64,000 nt of DNA from Diadema setosum (GCF_964275005.1 NC_092702.1:34569316-34633315); one strand, 5' to 3'; shown: positions 1 to 13,223, counted from the stretch's first letter. Numbers and translations are program-made. Notes: generated by a model not told the origin, from the letters alone.

Positions 1-127
1 CCTAGATCTCATGTTGAACATGACTCGCATCACTCCGTGATGCTGCCCTCGTCTGGCAAATTAAGACCAATGGACGCCTGGTGTCGGATCGCTTTATTCC
101 CACCCCGGCCTACATGCTCCGAGGCGG
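1..127 (+). CDS. possible partial exon at the window edge
   Basis: The first reading frame is open from base 1 to a good splice donor (GCGG|GTAAGC, cut after about 127), giving about 42 residues including LPSSGKLRPMDAWCR. The window cuts the left side, so no acceptor or start can be judged. I do not recognise the sequence. It could be an upstream exon of the RNF4-like gene 11.7 kb downstream, but nothing besides strand and a donor-like site supports that. Chance openness over 127 bases is quite possible. Confidence 0.2.
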
Positions 128-2472
128 GTAAGCCAAGGTGTTACAATGGAGGGGCTGCATCCTGGGACCCATCAATCAATCTGTCGCAGAGTCAGTCTCA
201 TCAGCGGCACTTTGGGGAACAGGTCTGGAGGGTGTGGGAGGCAGGAGAGATGTCATGGCCTTCGTCAAGTCTGGACCAGGGAATGGTTGGGAGGTGACAA
301 GTGCGAATGGAAGCAAAGGTCAAGGTTACATCCTACAGTAATCCTTCTCTACTTGCCAAGACAGCTAACTGGTTAGAGGTGCAGGCAAGGTACAAGCAAG
401 ATATTTTTACAGTCACTGTCAATAACATTGGGGCTATCTTTTCTTCTCCTTTTTTTTTTTTAAAGTGAGATACTGTATACCTTACGCAAACCCTTCCAAC
501 ATACATTGTAGATGCAAAGGGGCTTCAGCAGAAGGCTCTTGACTTATTATATTCAAACTAAGAAAATGAATTGTGACAATATTTTGGAGATTTCTTTTTT
601 TTTTTTTGTTATGTAGATGTGAACCTGAAAGGCATGTTTACTACAAGCCCCCTTTGCTGGATGAATATTATGATTGATACCATTTGTTCTTAAATGTCAT
701 CTGCTTTTGTGCATAATTATTACCAGGAACTTGGAAGTTGTTGACTGTGTTTGGCATGCGAATTAAGCTCTGCAATGAAGTCTATGTTCACTTTTTCTTT
801 GAAACAGAATCTACACAAAATATTTAATGTGTGGGACTTAAACACATCATTTGACATTCAAGTCATTTAACCTTGAACTGCTTTTAGCTTAGCTCAAATG
901 ATGTAGTAGGTACATCAGATGGAGAAGTGTATTCTTATCACCAGCTCATCTTGCTTCCAGCAACATGGAAGCTGACATCTGCAGATACTGCTTAAACTAT
1001 CAGATGGTTTTGTCGTCTTGTTAAGAGATGATGCTATGACACATGTATGGGTTGAATTTATTGTGATGTCAAAACATCATAACGTGTCAACGTACTTAGT
1101 AAAGTATGTAAGTAATGTTGTTTTTGTCATTTGTTCAGGTGAAAAACAGTATGAATAGCATATACCCAGCACCAGGGTTATTTTCTTGTTGAATGAATGT
1201 TCTAGTCTACATGACATGGAATTCATGGGATATGAGACCTTTTACTCTAAAAGTTTCAATTTTCGTGGTGTTGACTTCTTTTCTTTTTTTTGCGCATTTT
1301 GCACAACCAGAAGCTAGTGCAAAAATAAAAGCGTGCAAATATCTTTGCTTTGTAATGTATGTACCACTATTAAATGTCTTGATTCCACAGAATTCAAAAC
1401 ACATAAAATTCATCTTACCCAGTCCAGGGCGAAAAATTACTCATGCTAAAATATCCACTCTTACAGTAGTCGCACATTCAAGCTGACGACATATGTGAGC
1501 AATCAAGAGTAGAATCAGCACAGAGTTCCCCCCCCCCCTTTATGGACAGCAGTCATCCCACTGTAGTTGTGGATGCACTATTTACCATCTAAACATCGCA
1601 ATCCTTCCCCCACAGTATGCTGGTATAGTGACAGGGAGGCGTGTGAACATGCAAGTATGTGTACAATATCAGTGGGAGCACTTAGCGTAATCTTCCGTCA
1701 AAAGCTGATGATGTGACAAACGAATGACAGTGCTGCAGCAAGATACACTGGTGCAGTGCAGTGAGAGAGGCCCACAATGCAATTTTCATTTTGAACCATT
1801 TTACACAACATTTTGTTTCCAAACCGTTAATAACTTTATGTTAATGTAGAAGATTAAAGAGGAATGAAACAAGAACTTAAGCATTCAATTTTGCTCTATA
1901 TGTACATGTAACACCACCTTTAAATGAGTGCTTATACGTTCTAGGATATGATTTTTACGTTAGTCCTTTTTCAGACAGTTAATTGTATACTTTCTTGTAT
2001 GATCTTTCTTTGGGGGTATAAAGTCTGATTTCTCATAATGTATTTCAATTACCATTAAAATTAGCACACATACAGCACAGATGCATGTATGCAGACAGAT
2101 ACAATCCAGCTTTAATGCTTACACTTCTAGCATTAGTGTGGACAGAAGGGGTAACTGCCCGACCAGGTTGTCATTGAATGGGCTCGCTATTTACATTGCA
2201 TTAAGACAGATTTGCCTGATCCCCCTGGCTTGACCAACATCTGACGACTTCAATCAGGCCGTGTCAGGCTAGCTTGCAGGCAGCGGGCAGGCAGGCGGCG
2301 GGCGGTTGCTATGAAAGTCTCTTAGTCAGAACACTGTGTGCATGCACAATTTCTTGCTTGGTATTCAAGCCCAGTCACCCTTGTCTTACTCAAGCCTGGA
2401 TTAGTCTTCATTTACCAGGCTTTTGCTGCTTGTCCACGGGAGACTGTGGTTTTCTTGAACTTGGTACATTTT

Positions 2473-2576
2473 TAACCTGTTGAAGACTCGTTCCCCCCCC
2501 CCCCCCCCCTTACTCGGGCAGATGCCAATGGGAAATATGTGATATAGCAGAATCAGCTCATCTTCAGTAGGTTTAA
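2473..2576. repeat. short TTAA-ended foldback element, copy 1 (GACGAG family)
   Basis: Begins TTTAACCTGTTGAAGACTCG and ends in TCATCTTCAGTAGGTTTAAA, which is roughly its reverse complement. It contains TACTCGGGCA and ATAGCAGAATCAGCTC, which recur in the same order at 7036-7128. A poly-C run (about 2493-2508) has expanded inside this copy. The layout of short inverted ends flanked by TTAA fits a non-autonomous piggyBac-like MITE; the superfamily is inferred from the target motif only. Confidence 0.6.
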
Positions 2577-4181
2577 AGTTGTTGAATGTGTCTTCACTTG
2601 GCACATTCTTTATGTTGTTGTCATGGGAACTGCTTGACTGACTTTGTTTAAAAGTGTGCAGGATACACTGTACAGGCTTGCTCTCTGGATTTTGTATGAT
2701 TTTTTTTTCTTTTGTGTGGAATACTTCAGTTAGGAATTAAAGGACAAAAGAAAGTGAACCCAAATGCTTTCGCTTCTGAAGATCCATAGGTTAGAGCGAT
2801 GGACCAATGGATATTGGGAATATGTTTGTGATTTTGAAGTCACAAGTCATAGGGGAAAATCACATTGCTAGTAAGCATGATATTATACATTGTATTACAA
2901 TATGCATTGACTCTGATTGAACTAGTGCTCTCTGATAAGTTAGTTGCTGTGTTTAATCTTATATAGATCAGGTAAAGATTCTGTAGTGTAGCAATTATTC
3001 AATAATTTAAGAAATACAACATGGAATTTTAGCAAATGTTATGTTATAATTTTGCACCCGTCTGAGAACTGTATTTTACCTTTATCACTGAGCCACGATG
3101 TCTCCTCATCCACAGCAGCTCCTCATCAGGTCAATGGATGCATGACTTGGGATGAATCTTGGATGGATTTTTATGCCTCCGTCACAAAGTTTCGCAGCAG
3201 GCATTATCTTTTTCTTGAACATTGATGTCAAATTCTTTTTTTGTGCTTTTCTTTTGTGGTCTGATCAGTCTAATCTCTACCTTTAAGCTCCAGTATGTCG
3301 CCAGCCTTTCAGTACGTGTGTCATCTGTTTACTCTATTTTTGCTTGATGGGATTCTTGATCCCCTGCATGTAGCTGTAACCCAAAACCTTTTTATGACAT
3401 ACAGCCTCATGTCAGAATGGGTGTGATTGCCGTATTATATTAGGAGCAGGGATTTGATGTGCCATCATATAAACAGTCAGAATTGGATTTTGTAATAAAG
3501 GCTGGGGGAAGTAGATATGTCCCATTTCATTCAAGTTGTATGAACATCTTCGTGGTGGGGGCCTTTAGCAGTATATTCTCTATTTTGTCTTACCGCAATT
3601 TCCTGATGAAGTCACAGACATCGAAGAGCAAAAAACAACAAACAAGCAAAAAATGTATGTAAGGCGATTAGGTTGAAAGGCAGGAAATTTAATGTTTAGA
3701 ATACATCATTAATTTGATATCCTAACTACTTTTTGTGTGAAACAAGAAACTTAATTCTTAAAGCATGTTATTTCAAGCTGATTTTTTCTCAAAATTGTGC
3801 ACACTTAATCGCCAGCTTTCTTACTGTTTCTTTGTTAACTTTTAGGGCATAAAGTGAAAAAGAAATAGCGTATTGACAGCAGTAACATCAGAGATATTTT
3901 TCAAGCTAAAATCAGAAAATGTATGTGGCAACTTTATCAGGCTTTAACAGTGACACATCCCACATCCATTAGCTCAGAGAAAGCTTGCAAACTGCAGACT
4001 AGTTGTGTGTCTACAGTAGATAACCATATTCACAATTAACCACTTTTCAGCAATTATAAGTTCCCTTGTAACTGACAGTTGCATGCATAGTCTGTGTGTC
4101 AGCGTGATTTCAAGTAAAAATGTCAGACTTATCAACTAAGAATTGAGGGAAAGTTGACCTTTGACTTTAATACATGCGATG

Positions 4182-4425
4182 TACTGTATATGCCAAATAT
4201 TTCCCGAGGTTTTTATTTTCGCGAATTTCGCAAGTCAGGTGCTATTCGCGAAATTAAAGACACGCAAAAATATTGACTCTGATCCCAATGTTAATGTGAC
4301 GTACGCGTGTACACTTCTCCGTTCAATACAGGCCTCCACGATCGCGAATTTAACCACTTGCGAAATTGTCGGGAAGTCCCGATTTGCGAAAATTTAGATT
4401 CGCAAAATATATGACGTATACAGTA
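4182..4425. repeat. foldback MITE with TACTGTATA inverted ends
   Basis: The left end TACTGTATATGCCAAATATT matches the reverse complement of the right end (TACTGTATACGTCATATATT) with few changes. The inside is rich in GCGAAATT-type blocks in both orientations. A TA at each edge suggests a Tc1/mariner-type target site. No coding capacity. A related, shorter element lies at 13103-13223. Confidence 0.6.
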
Positions 4426-4599
4426 TACTGGTAATTTGAAAGTCTCCAATATTTGTTTTAAATCTTTGCATACAGTGTATTTGGATGGTATCATGCTATT
4501 AAAGTTGTATGCCTGTTTTAATCCATTAGACATACAAGATCTGCACCCTTTCTGTACCGTTATATGCTTTGCCATTCTTCTGTCAGAAATGAAATTAAC

Positions 4600-4990
4600 T
4601 TAAAGGGTGTGTACAGTTCTGGTCGAGGTGAAGATTTAGCTTTTAACGTTTTGTGAGATATTCAGAAACCACTCTATGAGATGTCAAAGAGCATGCAGTT
4701 CTAAGGGGTATCAAAAGTTTATTCGATGAAAATCGGTTTTGAAATGGCTGAGATATCCAAAAACAAAGTGAAACAAAGAGATACTAATAAAGTTGGGGCA
4801 TGTCGCCTTTTATTATTAGCACTTTTTTGGATATCTCAGCCATTTGAAAACCAATTTTCATCAAATAAATGTTGAATCCTTCTTGAAATTACATGCTCTT
4901 TCATATTTCATAAGAGGCTTTTCATTATCTCACTTAGGAATGTTCAAAACATGAATCCCTACCTCAACCAGTACTGTACAGTCCCTTTAA
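4600..4990. repeat. palindromic TTAA MITE family A, copy 1
   Basis: About 390 bp, beginning TTAAAGGGTGTGTACAGT and ending in its near inverse (ACTGTACAGTCCCTTTAA). The two halves are mutually complementary, for example GGCTGAGATATCCAAAAA against TTTTTGGATATCTCAGCC. TTAA stands at both ends, the target site duplication typical of piggyBac-type elements. No ORF, so non-autonomous. The same element is found at 8945, 58895 and 60073. Confidence 0.85.
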
Positions 4991-6779
4991 GGTGGTAAGC
5001 CTGTAAAAAGCAGTCCAGAGTCAAATATAACCATTCCATACAAGGGCTGCTTTTTTTTATAAAAAGCATATAGATGTATGCAATGGAAGTACACATAGTT
5101 TTGAAAACATCCCTGTGTGGTTGAAGATGGGGAGCTCCAAGCACATCAACAGATGCCTCTGTCCACAGTCTCACTCCAGTGTATCACATTGGCTGCTGAC
5201 ACATTTCCATCAACCCCACATTTGTCAGTCGTCCCATTTGCCCGTCCCTTCCTTGTCTTCCACTCCTCACTATACCCTTGCCGCTCCCCCACCCCCACCC
5301 CTGTCCCCCTTTCCTCTCCTCTTCCCCCACCTCCTCCATTAAGGCATCCCAGTCTTCTTTTGCTGGTTACATGGTTATGTGTTTCTTGGCCCGGCCCCGG
5401 GTATTCAGAAGGGCATAGCAGCTGTGTCCCAGGTGCTACCCAAACCACAACCCCAAGAAGGAGAAGACGGATTATCCCAAATAGATTTCTCCTTGAAGTA
5501 GTGGACATGCATGCCATGATGGAGCCAAGTTCTGATTGCTCCTCCCCTCAACCCATCCTCCCCTCTCCCCCCCCCCCCCCCACCAAAAAAAAAAAAAAAA
5601 AAAGATAGTATGGAAAATACTAAAAGAAGGGAGATGAAGGAGTTGTTGTGCTGGGCTGGTTTTGGAATGAAGGTAGCTACGATGCCAGTAAGTCTGCATT
5701 CTTGTCTAGAGAATGAGGTCATGACAATTAGAGAATGTTTCCACTTGGTCTCCGAGTCCTGGATTCAAAGTGGACAGGGTTGCTTTCCTACTACATGTAC
5801 TGTGCTATTCGTCCGATGTTCACATCAGCAGTAGATATGGAAAGGGGGGATGTGGTGGAATGAGGTACTTTCCCAGAACTTTGTGAAATATCATTTTGAT
5901 ATTGTGGGAGGTATGCAACATGAATGAATCGATGCATTATATTGTCATCATTTTATATTGAACAAATATTTGCTTTATCTTGAAAGTTTTGCATTAGGTC
6001 ATAATCTGACAAAATAATAGCGCACAGGATCACCTTTCAATGCTCATGGCGCTTCAAAATCATTGCAGTCATATCGTTAAAATTATGTGTTTTAGTTACC
6101 GATATTAGAGTATCAAATTCAAGATTATCAAATGATATCAATTGAATCTTTGACAGTCAACAAAGATAGGATGGGCATCATGATGTATGAAGAAGAAATC
6201 TTTCAGCTGGGCTAGTTGAACCCTTTTTTGAGAAAAGGAAATTGGAGACTTAGCCCAGAGATTTGGTTTGAATTCAGTGACACAAAGTTTGTTTTGACTG
6301 TCATTCAGTGGTGGTCTTCATCCAAGCTACATCCAGCCCTTGAATGCTCATCATACAGTTCTCTTGACCTTGGGGACTTGAAGCACCGTGTTTACGTCGA
6401 ATATCACACCCAATAGTACATGTGATATACCTCAATAGCTTAGCCGTGAATGACGGATCGGTCTTTGGCGGGTCAAGCCCTCTTTCACTGCAGTCAAGAC
6501 CTGACAACGTCCGTCAAAAAAAGAATAGTCGCTGTACCCCCTTCTCGTCCCCTGCACTTTGTCAACCTCCGGGACCCGAGTTCAAAGTAAATCATTCTCC
6601 AATCGGCTCGTGTAATCGCAGCGCGGCCAGTCAGATCAAAGTACCGTCTGGCCGGCTTATGGTGCGGCATAGGTGTGCAAATTAGATTGTGGCTTGTCGT
6701 CGGGCTGTCTCGCTTCACACACGAGAAAGTGTGACATTCTCGGCAAATGTCAGCATGGCAGGGCAACGCTAGGAGTAGG

Positions 6780-6960
6780 AAGAGAGAGACACCAACAGAG
6801 AGAGAGAGACGGAAACAGAGAGAGAGAGAGGGGGGGAGAGAAGGACTGAGAGAGGGATAGATAGAATGTAGGGGAATAGATCATACATGTAGGTAGATAG
6901 AGAGAGAAAGGTAGATTGATGAGTCACAGAAAGGAAGAGAGAGATAGGAAAAGGTAGAAA
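6780..6960. repeat. GA-rich microsatellite tract
   Basis: Interrupted (GA)n / (GAGA) repeats with G runs. Simple sequence with no coding meaning. Confidence 0.85.
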
Positions 6961-7035
6961 TAATAATTTCAAAGGTTCAGCTCAGGATTGCAGATTGACT
7001 TAGAGAGGAGCTTTTTTCATTGATTATTCATGCTG

Positions 7036-7128
7036 TTAACCGGTTAAGGACGAGTCCCGAGTATACTCGGGCAAGTGTCTGTAAGAAATGCATCTTGTAG
7101 CAGAATCAGCTCGTCCTCAATGGGTTAA
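7036..7128. repeat. short TTAA-ended foldback element, copy 2 (GACGAG family)
   Basis: Begins TTAACCGGTTAAGGACGAG and ends GCTCGTCCTCAATGGGTTAA, its near inverse. It contains GAGTATACTCGGGCA, itself a small palindrome, and GTAGCAGAATCAGCTC. It is the better preserved relative of the copy at 2473-2576. TTAA at both ends fits a piggyBac-like target site. Confidence 0.7.
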
Positions 7129-8944
7129 GGTCCCTAAAACATCTGTTTTTGTGACTGGAAGCTGTTCTTGTAGATAGTCATCAATACAGGTATTAAAGCC
7201 ATGAGCTTGTTTGTTATGAAGCATCACCTTTATGTGTTGTGTTGTCATGTTATTTCCTCATCTTAGCGTTTAATCAGTTTCACTTCATTGGAACTTTACA
7301 CCTGCTTGGAATCATTTGTTGATAATGAGCAACAGATAGGGCTCAAATCTAGCTGACTTTAAGATCATCAGGTTTCCCTTTAAATCAGTATATTTCCCTT
7401 TAAATCAGTCAACTTGACTTGCTGAAAATGTTTTGGACTGAAGTTAAGATATTTGCTGACACATGCTACAGAATGTTGTAGCCGGAGGAGAACATTACAT
7501 TCCACATGTGCAAAAGCATTTTAAGAATAAGTAAATTGATGGAATTAAAGATCCTAACAATTTGAATGTTGTTCATCTAACAAAGCACACAGTTAGCCTC
7601 TTTAAAGCCTTATTGGTCTTGTGAGTGTAATATGGAGTTTGTAAGTTTCCACACATCTTGAAGCTAACATTTACTAATATCTAATGAAAGGCATTTTGTC
7701 CATGACTCTGCTTTTGCTATGTCAAGAAGTTAATATCCTTTCACATTCTCTACAGCGAGGTGATTAGATTCCTTTGGGCAAATTTATTGTATGTAGGCCT
7801 TTCCCTTTTCTTTGAGGAAAAATGACAGAATACATGCATGTGATGTGATGTGATGTGAACATGACTAGGAAAACAATCAAATGTCACCTGAGAATGACGT
7901 GATATATGCCTGATATTCAACAGCCCGAAGACATAAAACATCGCAAACACATCGCAGTCTGACTCATGGCTATAGCTGGATATTAAGATTGATAATAATG
8001 AAAAAAAAAAAAAAAGTGATGGTGGAAGGGTGCAGCTGCCTGATTTGTAGTTCAGAAGCTCAAGGGAGGTGAGTAAAATAAATAGGGAGCAATTTTTAAT
8101 CACTATGTGTGTTTTTGTTTTTAGCGATGTCCTGTGACATCAAAAGAACAAGACTTCCACTGAGTAACATGTATGTAGCCAGAGTTGAGAAAAGTGTGTG
8201 TGTGTAGGGGGGGGGGGAATGTTAACAAGCTAATCATTTAACACTTGCATGTCCCCGCTACTGTGCAAGTAATGGAAGTTTGTGGAATTAAATGGCTTAC
8301 GACAGGTACAGGTGATGATTAAAAAGCATCACTTCTAGTCACTTCACTCTCTCTCTCTAGCATCACTGGAAGGTTTGCCTTCATCCATCAACCACAAAAA
8401 AATGACACTCCCCCTCCTCCTCTCTCACCTGTGCTCGGCCCTACAGAGTTGCCAATTTAGAGATCAGAGGGGAGTGGGTTCACGTCCAGAAGAGAACTGT
8501 AGTTAACACAACATGTCAAGTAGACCGTGCAAAAAACTTGACCAGCATGAGGCTGGACGTGAAATCCTACTGTTTTCACTCGAATGAAAGTGTTGACCTT
8601 TCAGATTCATACTGATTTGTAATCTTTTCTCGCCCCCAGTGGCTGTCCATGTTTCCCCCGACTGTGAAGTACTTGTCACTCTAGGTCTTACATAACATGA
8701 GAATAACCTCAGGTGCAATTTCAAGAATGTAGACATGCGAGGAGCTTGCGTCAGATATCTGTCAAATTCCATTTCCGTTGAAATATTGGGCAACAGATTC
8801 ATATCTCATATCAGCATTGCGCACAACTCATCTTCTAGCATAGAGCAGTTCTTGTATGAACAGATCTGGGTGCTTTATCGTAGTTGAGATACATTTTTGT
8901 TTCAATACAACTGCAAAGAAAACAAGAAAAGCTACATGTACACA

Positions 8945-9337
8945 TTAAAGGGTGTGTACAGTTCTGGTCGAGGTGAGGATTTTAGCTTGTAACGTTTTAC
9001 GAGATATTCAGAAACCACTCTATGAGATGTCAAAGAGCATGCAATTCTAAGGGGTATCAAAAGTTTATTTGATGAAAATTTGTTTTGAAATGGCTGAGAT
9101 ATCCAAAAACAAGGTGAAACAAAGAGATCCTAATAAAAGGCGTGGCCTGTCGCCTTTTATTATTATCACTTTTTTTGATATCTCAGCCATTTGAAAAACC
9201 AATTTTCATCAAATAAACGTTGAATCCTTCTTGAAATTAATGCTCTTTCATATTTCATGAGAGGTTTCTCATTATCTCACTTACAAATGTTCAAAACATG
9301 AATCCCCACCTCAACCAGTACTGTACAGTTCCTTTAA
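8945..9337. repeat. palindromic TTAA MITE family A, copy 2
   Basis: Nearly identical to 4600-4990 along its whole length, with the same TTAAAGGGTGTGTACAG start and CTGTACAGT...TTTAA end. The high similarity of these two copies suggests comparatively recent spread. No ORF of its own. Confidence 0.85.
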
Positions 9338-11801
9338 GAAGTTAAATCTTTGTAGGTAGATGATTATAAGCCTCAGCAGTACCTGCAATTCATTTCTGAG
9401 GATACAGATACAGTAAGTTTAAAGAAGGATTAATCACTTCTGAACCAGATTTTTGTATCTCTATGTTCGGCAAAGTAATTGAAATGAAGTAAATTTTTGA
9501 CAAAGTATGAAATGAGCGAGGATGGCAATTATGATATCATGTAATATTATTGGATATGGTTTATTACTAAATTGGTATAATGTAATGATAATGTTGCTCA
9601 AAGATGGAAAACAAAGGTGTGAGTATGATTTCATTTTTGTTTCACTTACTACATGTTTTTTTCTTTTTTTCATCTGGATGTCATGAAAGTCTAAGTCTAC
9701 CTGACAAATTGTGAATAGCAATTGCTTATGGTACATCAAAATATAGTCAAGAAGTTCTAATAGTTTTATTTTATGCTTACTATTGCATCAATTGGCATTG
9801 TATTTGAGGCAAAGATTTTCAATAATATTGAGACTGCACACAAGCTCTACACACTTCTGTACAAGGATTTAGACATGTTCTACATGCCCTAATAGGCTCT
9901 TCCTGTAGTAACGTACTCGCTAGATATCTTCATTCAAGACACATTACTCTTTATTCCTTATTTATTTGGAAGAAATGAGACAACTACAGCTATCGATATG
10001 ATTGCCTCACATTTGGGGGCATGATGACCTTTAGCCTTTTGATAGCCTTTAAAAAGAAAAGAGAAAAGGGGTGTGTGCCATTTCTGGCAAAAAGCCATTG
10101 CAAAGAAATATTGCCTTGAATCAGTTATGTGATTAGCCTATTTTGACAACCTAAAGTGGACATGCTCTTAAAGGGTCTCTCATCACATATTAAACAGCTA
10201 CAAAGTGTATGTCCCCTTTAATGCCGTAGATGGCAAGGGACCGTTCTCTGTCATGAGTCAGTATTCATCGTGACATAACCTTGGGCATGAATCAACCTGC
10301 ACTTCCAAGAGTGCACGTAATAGGAAAAACATTTGATGCATTTCTTGTGAGCATGCCACTTTCTTTGGAGACATACAAAAGTGCAAGTTGAACATTGCTA
10401 CAATTGTAGTTTTGCTTAAAGTGTCAAATTTACATTTTTAGTGCCAACTGACATGGTCATAGTGCATATAATCACATCATTCTTGTAATATATCAACATT
10501 GTCAGATGTAGAATTAAAGAGGAGTTTCTGTTCAATCAGGCCTTTAGTGCTTTTGTCTTCGGTTGAATTTTGTATGGTGTTCCTGTATGCAGCTGGCTAT
10601 CAGCATACAATGAAATTCAAACTATTGTTGTTATATGGCTCAGCGTAATTATGGTCATGCACTCTTTTTTTTTTTTACTTTTTTTTGACTCGTTGAGAGA
10701 AAAAGAAAATGTGATTTTACCATGTCTCGAGTAACACTAAAGCAATCAATGTGAGATGCTGATGGTTCACTCAATCTGTAACGTCAGTAACTTGCCCTCC
10801 AAATTTTTATCCATCACTTTGTACCTTGTACACTTCACACCACAAACCACAAACATCCATCAGCGTAACCCCTCTACACCTCCCTACTCTAATGAGCATG
10901 GGGGTGCTCTGTGTACCTTCCCCACAAACACTGCTTAACCCCACACCTCGGTTGAAGAGTGGTGCAGTCCTTGTCTGTCACCACTTACAGATGGGAGCGG
11001 CGATCAGCTCGCATGTTGCTGAAAATTTGGCCAAGCATCATCAGCAGATTTCATAGTCCCCTATCTTGTATGCCTGTTACTCAAATGTATACAGAATCTT
11101 CCAATGTTACTTTCCGAAGAAACACAGGCAGGCGCTGGAGGTTGATTATGTTCCTCACCTGGCAAATACAGAGTACCCTTCCCAAACTTTGGCTGAACAG
11201 TTTTTCGTGCCTGTGTGCATGTGTGGTTGAACTGCTACATGATGCAGGGGAACGCCATACAACATGACTCAGGTGTGAGGAGTTTGTGATACCAGGCGAC
11301 TAATACCTGATACTCTAAAGAGAGAAAGGGATGGGGAAGAAAGTAATACATTATGGGGTAGTGTACTCATTTTTTATCCCCTCCCCTATATCTACCAGCT
11401 TCAACTGATAATGCTGTTGGTAGTTACCATGGACCTACGGTAGTTACAAACCCATTCACAGTTAGCACATGTCATAATTGATCACGATTTTTGTATCTTT
11501 TTAAATAGACATGTGCATCCAAGACTACCCATTTAATTCACAGTTTTCTTTTAAGACAAAGATGAATGGTCTCAACAAATTGAAATCATGAATGTTTGAT
11601 TGCTGCAAGTTTGTGAGTACAGTGAATGAAAGCAGATGATAAAACTATTTCCCAACCCATAATACACTTGAACATGAAAGATTAAAGGAGTAAAATGACA
11701 ATTTACCAGATATTTTTTTACAGGAAGGAGGAACTGATGTTGTAATTTCATCTGTTTATTTACCATTTCATTTTTCTCTTTCTTTTTTCTTTTATTTTCA
11801 G

Positions 11802-11951
11802 ATAAGGAACAACGGCCACCACCTGATGTCGACGAACTGCGGCCATGTCTTCTGCCGGCCCTGCATCCGTGCCAGCATCCAGTCGCAGCACCGGTGCCCG
11901 ACCTGCCGCAAGAAGCTCACGATACGACAGATACACCCCATCTTCCTATGA
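11802..11951 (+). CDS. RNF4: last coding exon of an RNF4-like RING E3 ubiquitin ligase
   Basis: A textbook 3' splice site (long T/C tract, then TTTTATTTTCAG) ends at 11801. The following 49 codons end in TGA at 11949-11951. The peptide contains TNCGHVFCRPC, then RCPTCRKK, and ends IHPIFL. This is the second half of a C3HC4 RING finger: Cys13, His15, Cys18, Cys21, Cys32 and Cys35 are zinc ligands, and the first Cys pair must lie in an upstream exon. In vertebrate RNF4 the corresponding segment reads ECGHVFCSQC, CPTCRKK and ends HPIYI, so both the order and the exact C-terminus match. RNF4 proteins are nuclear SUMO-targeted ubiquitin ligases whose C-terminal tail contributes to RING dimerisation. 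The SUMO-interaction motifs expected in the N-terminal part are not in view. Orthology is inferred from one exon; another RING protein of the same group is possible. No ATG belongs here because the exon is internal to the ORF. Confidence 0.8.
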   Translation: MRNNGHHLMSTNCGHVFCRPCIRASIQSQHRCPTCRKKLTIRQIHPIFL

Positions 11952-13102
11952 CACTTGCGGGCATCCTCCGTGTCGACACTAGTACTGCATCTCAGATAGT
12001 GCTGCTCACCGACACCACCCCACACCACCATCATAGTCACTATATGTGTGTGGATGAGTCATGCTCCTTGAGATGGCTGTGCTAGGAGTTTCAGACTGTC
12101 ACGTAATATTATTTTTTTCATAGTTCTTTTGTGTCAAGCTCAAGGCCCTGCCCCGTCTTCACTCTTTGCCAAGGATTTGTGCAGTACTGTTGGGTCGTCT
12201 TTGATGGCGCCTTGAGGGAGAAATCATGCTGCCTTTGTCCTGGGATCTCGAGCTGCCCTCGATCTAGGACTCAGATAGTACAGCCTGTGTCAAAGTCTAT
12301 ATCGACAAGGTATCAGAAACCTGTGTTTTTGTTTGTTTTCCTTCCTCCTAAAATAGTATATCAAGGAGGTACCTAAGTGAGATTTACAGATGTAATATTC
12401 AGGCTCATCAACATGTCTTTTTAGTAGCCCGTCCACTTATCAGTTGCACATTTGAATATAATGTAATTAATGTGAAAAGAAATGCCTTCAGAGGTGCTAG
12501 TGACATAGTTATACACAAGGTACTGTATACCCTTTCACGGCTTTATTTGCTTCTGCCTCAAAGTGTCCCTGAGGCACCATTTACATACATTGTAAATGGG
12601 GTGGGCAATGCTTTGTGGTATTAATGCTATGAATCCTGTGGACATTTATCTTTGCGTGAGCTAATCACTAGGAAAGCCATCACTTTCAGCATTGAAGAGA
12701 CACCATTTACATTGTCTGGGCTTTTACTACTTTTATTTATGTGTAGTTAATTGTAAACTGTTATAACAAAAATATGTTGTACTGAAGTTAGCCAAGAGAA
12801 AGTGGAGTTTCTCATGTAAGGATGAGAATGTTTCCCCAATCAAGGACAAAGAGAGATCTTGTCAAAGGCATTCGTGGATATGTCCTTGTCCAGAATCCAG
12901 TTGAACCTCGTTATAATGAGCTGTGTGGGACCACTTAAATTTCCTCATTATATCGAGTATCTCATTTTATCAGGGATGAAAAGAAAAGAATATCAAAGGA
13001 CTGGGAACTGGAAAATAACCTTGTTAATTCAAGTTTCTCACTATGTTCTAACATGGTTCTACTGTATGAACAGTATGCCATTATGGTTGAGTCATATTCA
13101 TA

Positions 13103-13223
13103 TGCTGTAAAACGAGGAATGTTCGTGTGCATTTTAATTTCGCGAAAATTTCATGCCGCGAAAAAGGCCATCAGCTCCAATTTGTGAAAATTTTGTGCCG
13201 CGAATATATCATGTTTTACAGTA
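13103..13223. repeat. small foldback MITE, CTGTAAAAC ends
   Basis: The ends CTGTAAAACG and GTTTTACAG are inverted repeats. The inside has opposed TTCGCGAAAATTT and AAAATTTTGTGCCGCGAA blocks. It resembles the 4182-4425 element in its GCGAAA-rich interior and CTGTA ends. It lies inside the predicted 3'UTR of the RNF4-like gene. Confidence 0.6.

Larger units (their letters stand above)
128..11801. other. long non-coding stretch, probably intron/intergenic
   Basis: No recognisable exon was found on either strand. The stretch holds six short mobile-element-like repeats listed separately, plus homopolymers (poly-C near 1530 and 2493-2508; C/A runs at 5569-5604), a GA-rich tract near 6780-6960 and a pyrimidine-rich tract at 5225-5340. 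I searched in particular for the missing first half of the RNF4-type RING (a C-x2-C pair such as CPIC) and saw none. The long ORFs at 5117-5608 lie in C/T-rich low-complexity DNA and are not believable genes. Confidence 0.6.

Noticed and set aside
5117-5722. Overlapping ORFs of 105-163 codons on both strands
   Set aside because: Proline/serine-rich reading of C/T-rich low-complexity DNA ending in poly-C and poly-A. No domain, no splice context.
10168-10221. 54-bp segment with TTAAAGGG ... CCCCTTTAA ends
   Set aside because: The ends resemble family A, but the inside is not palindromic and such short ends can occur by chance.
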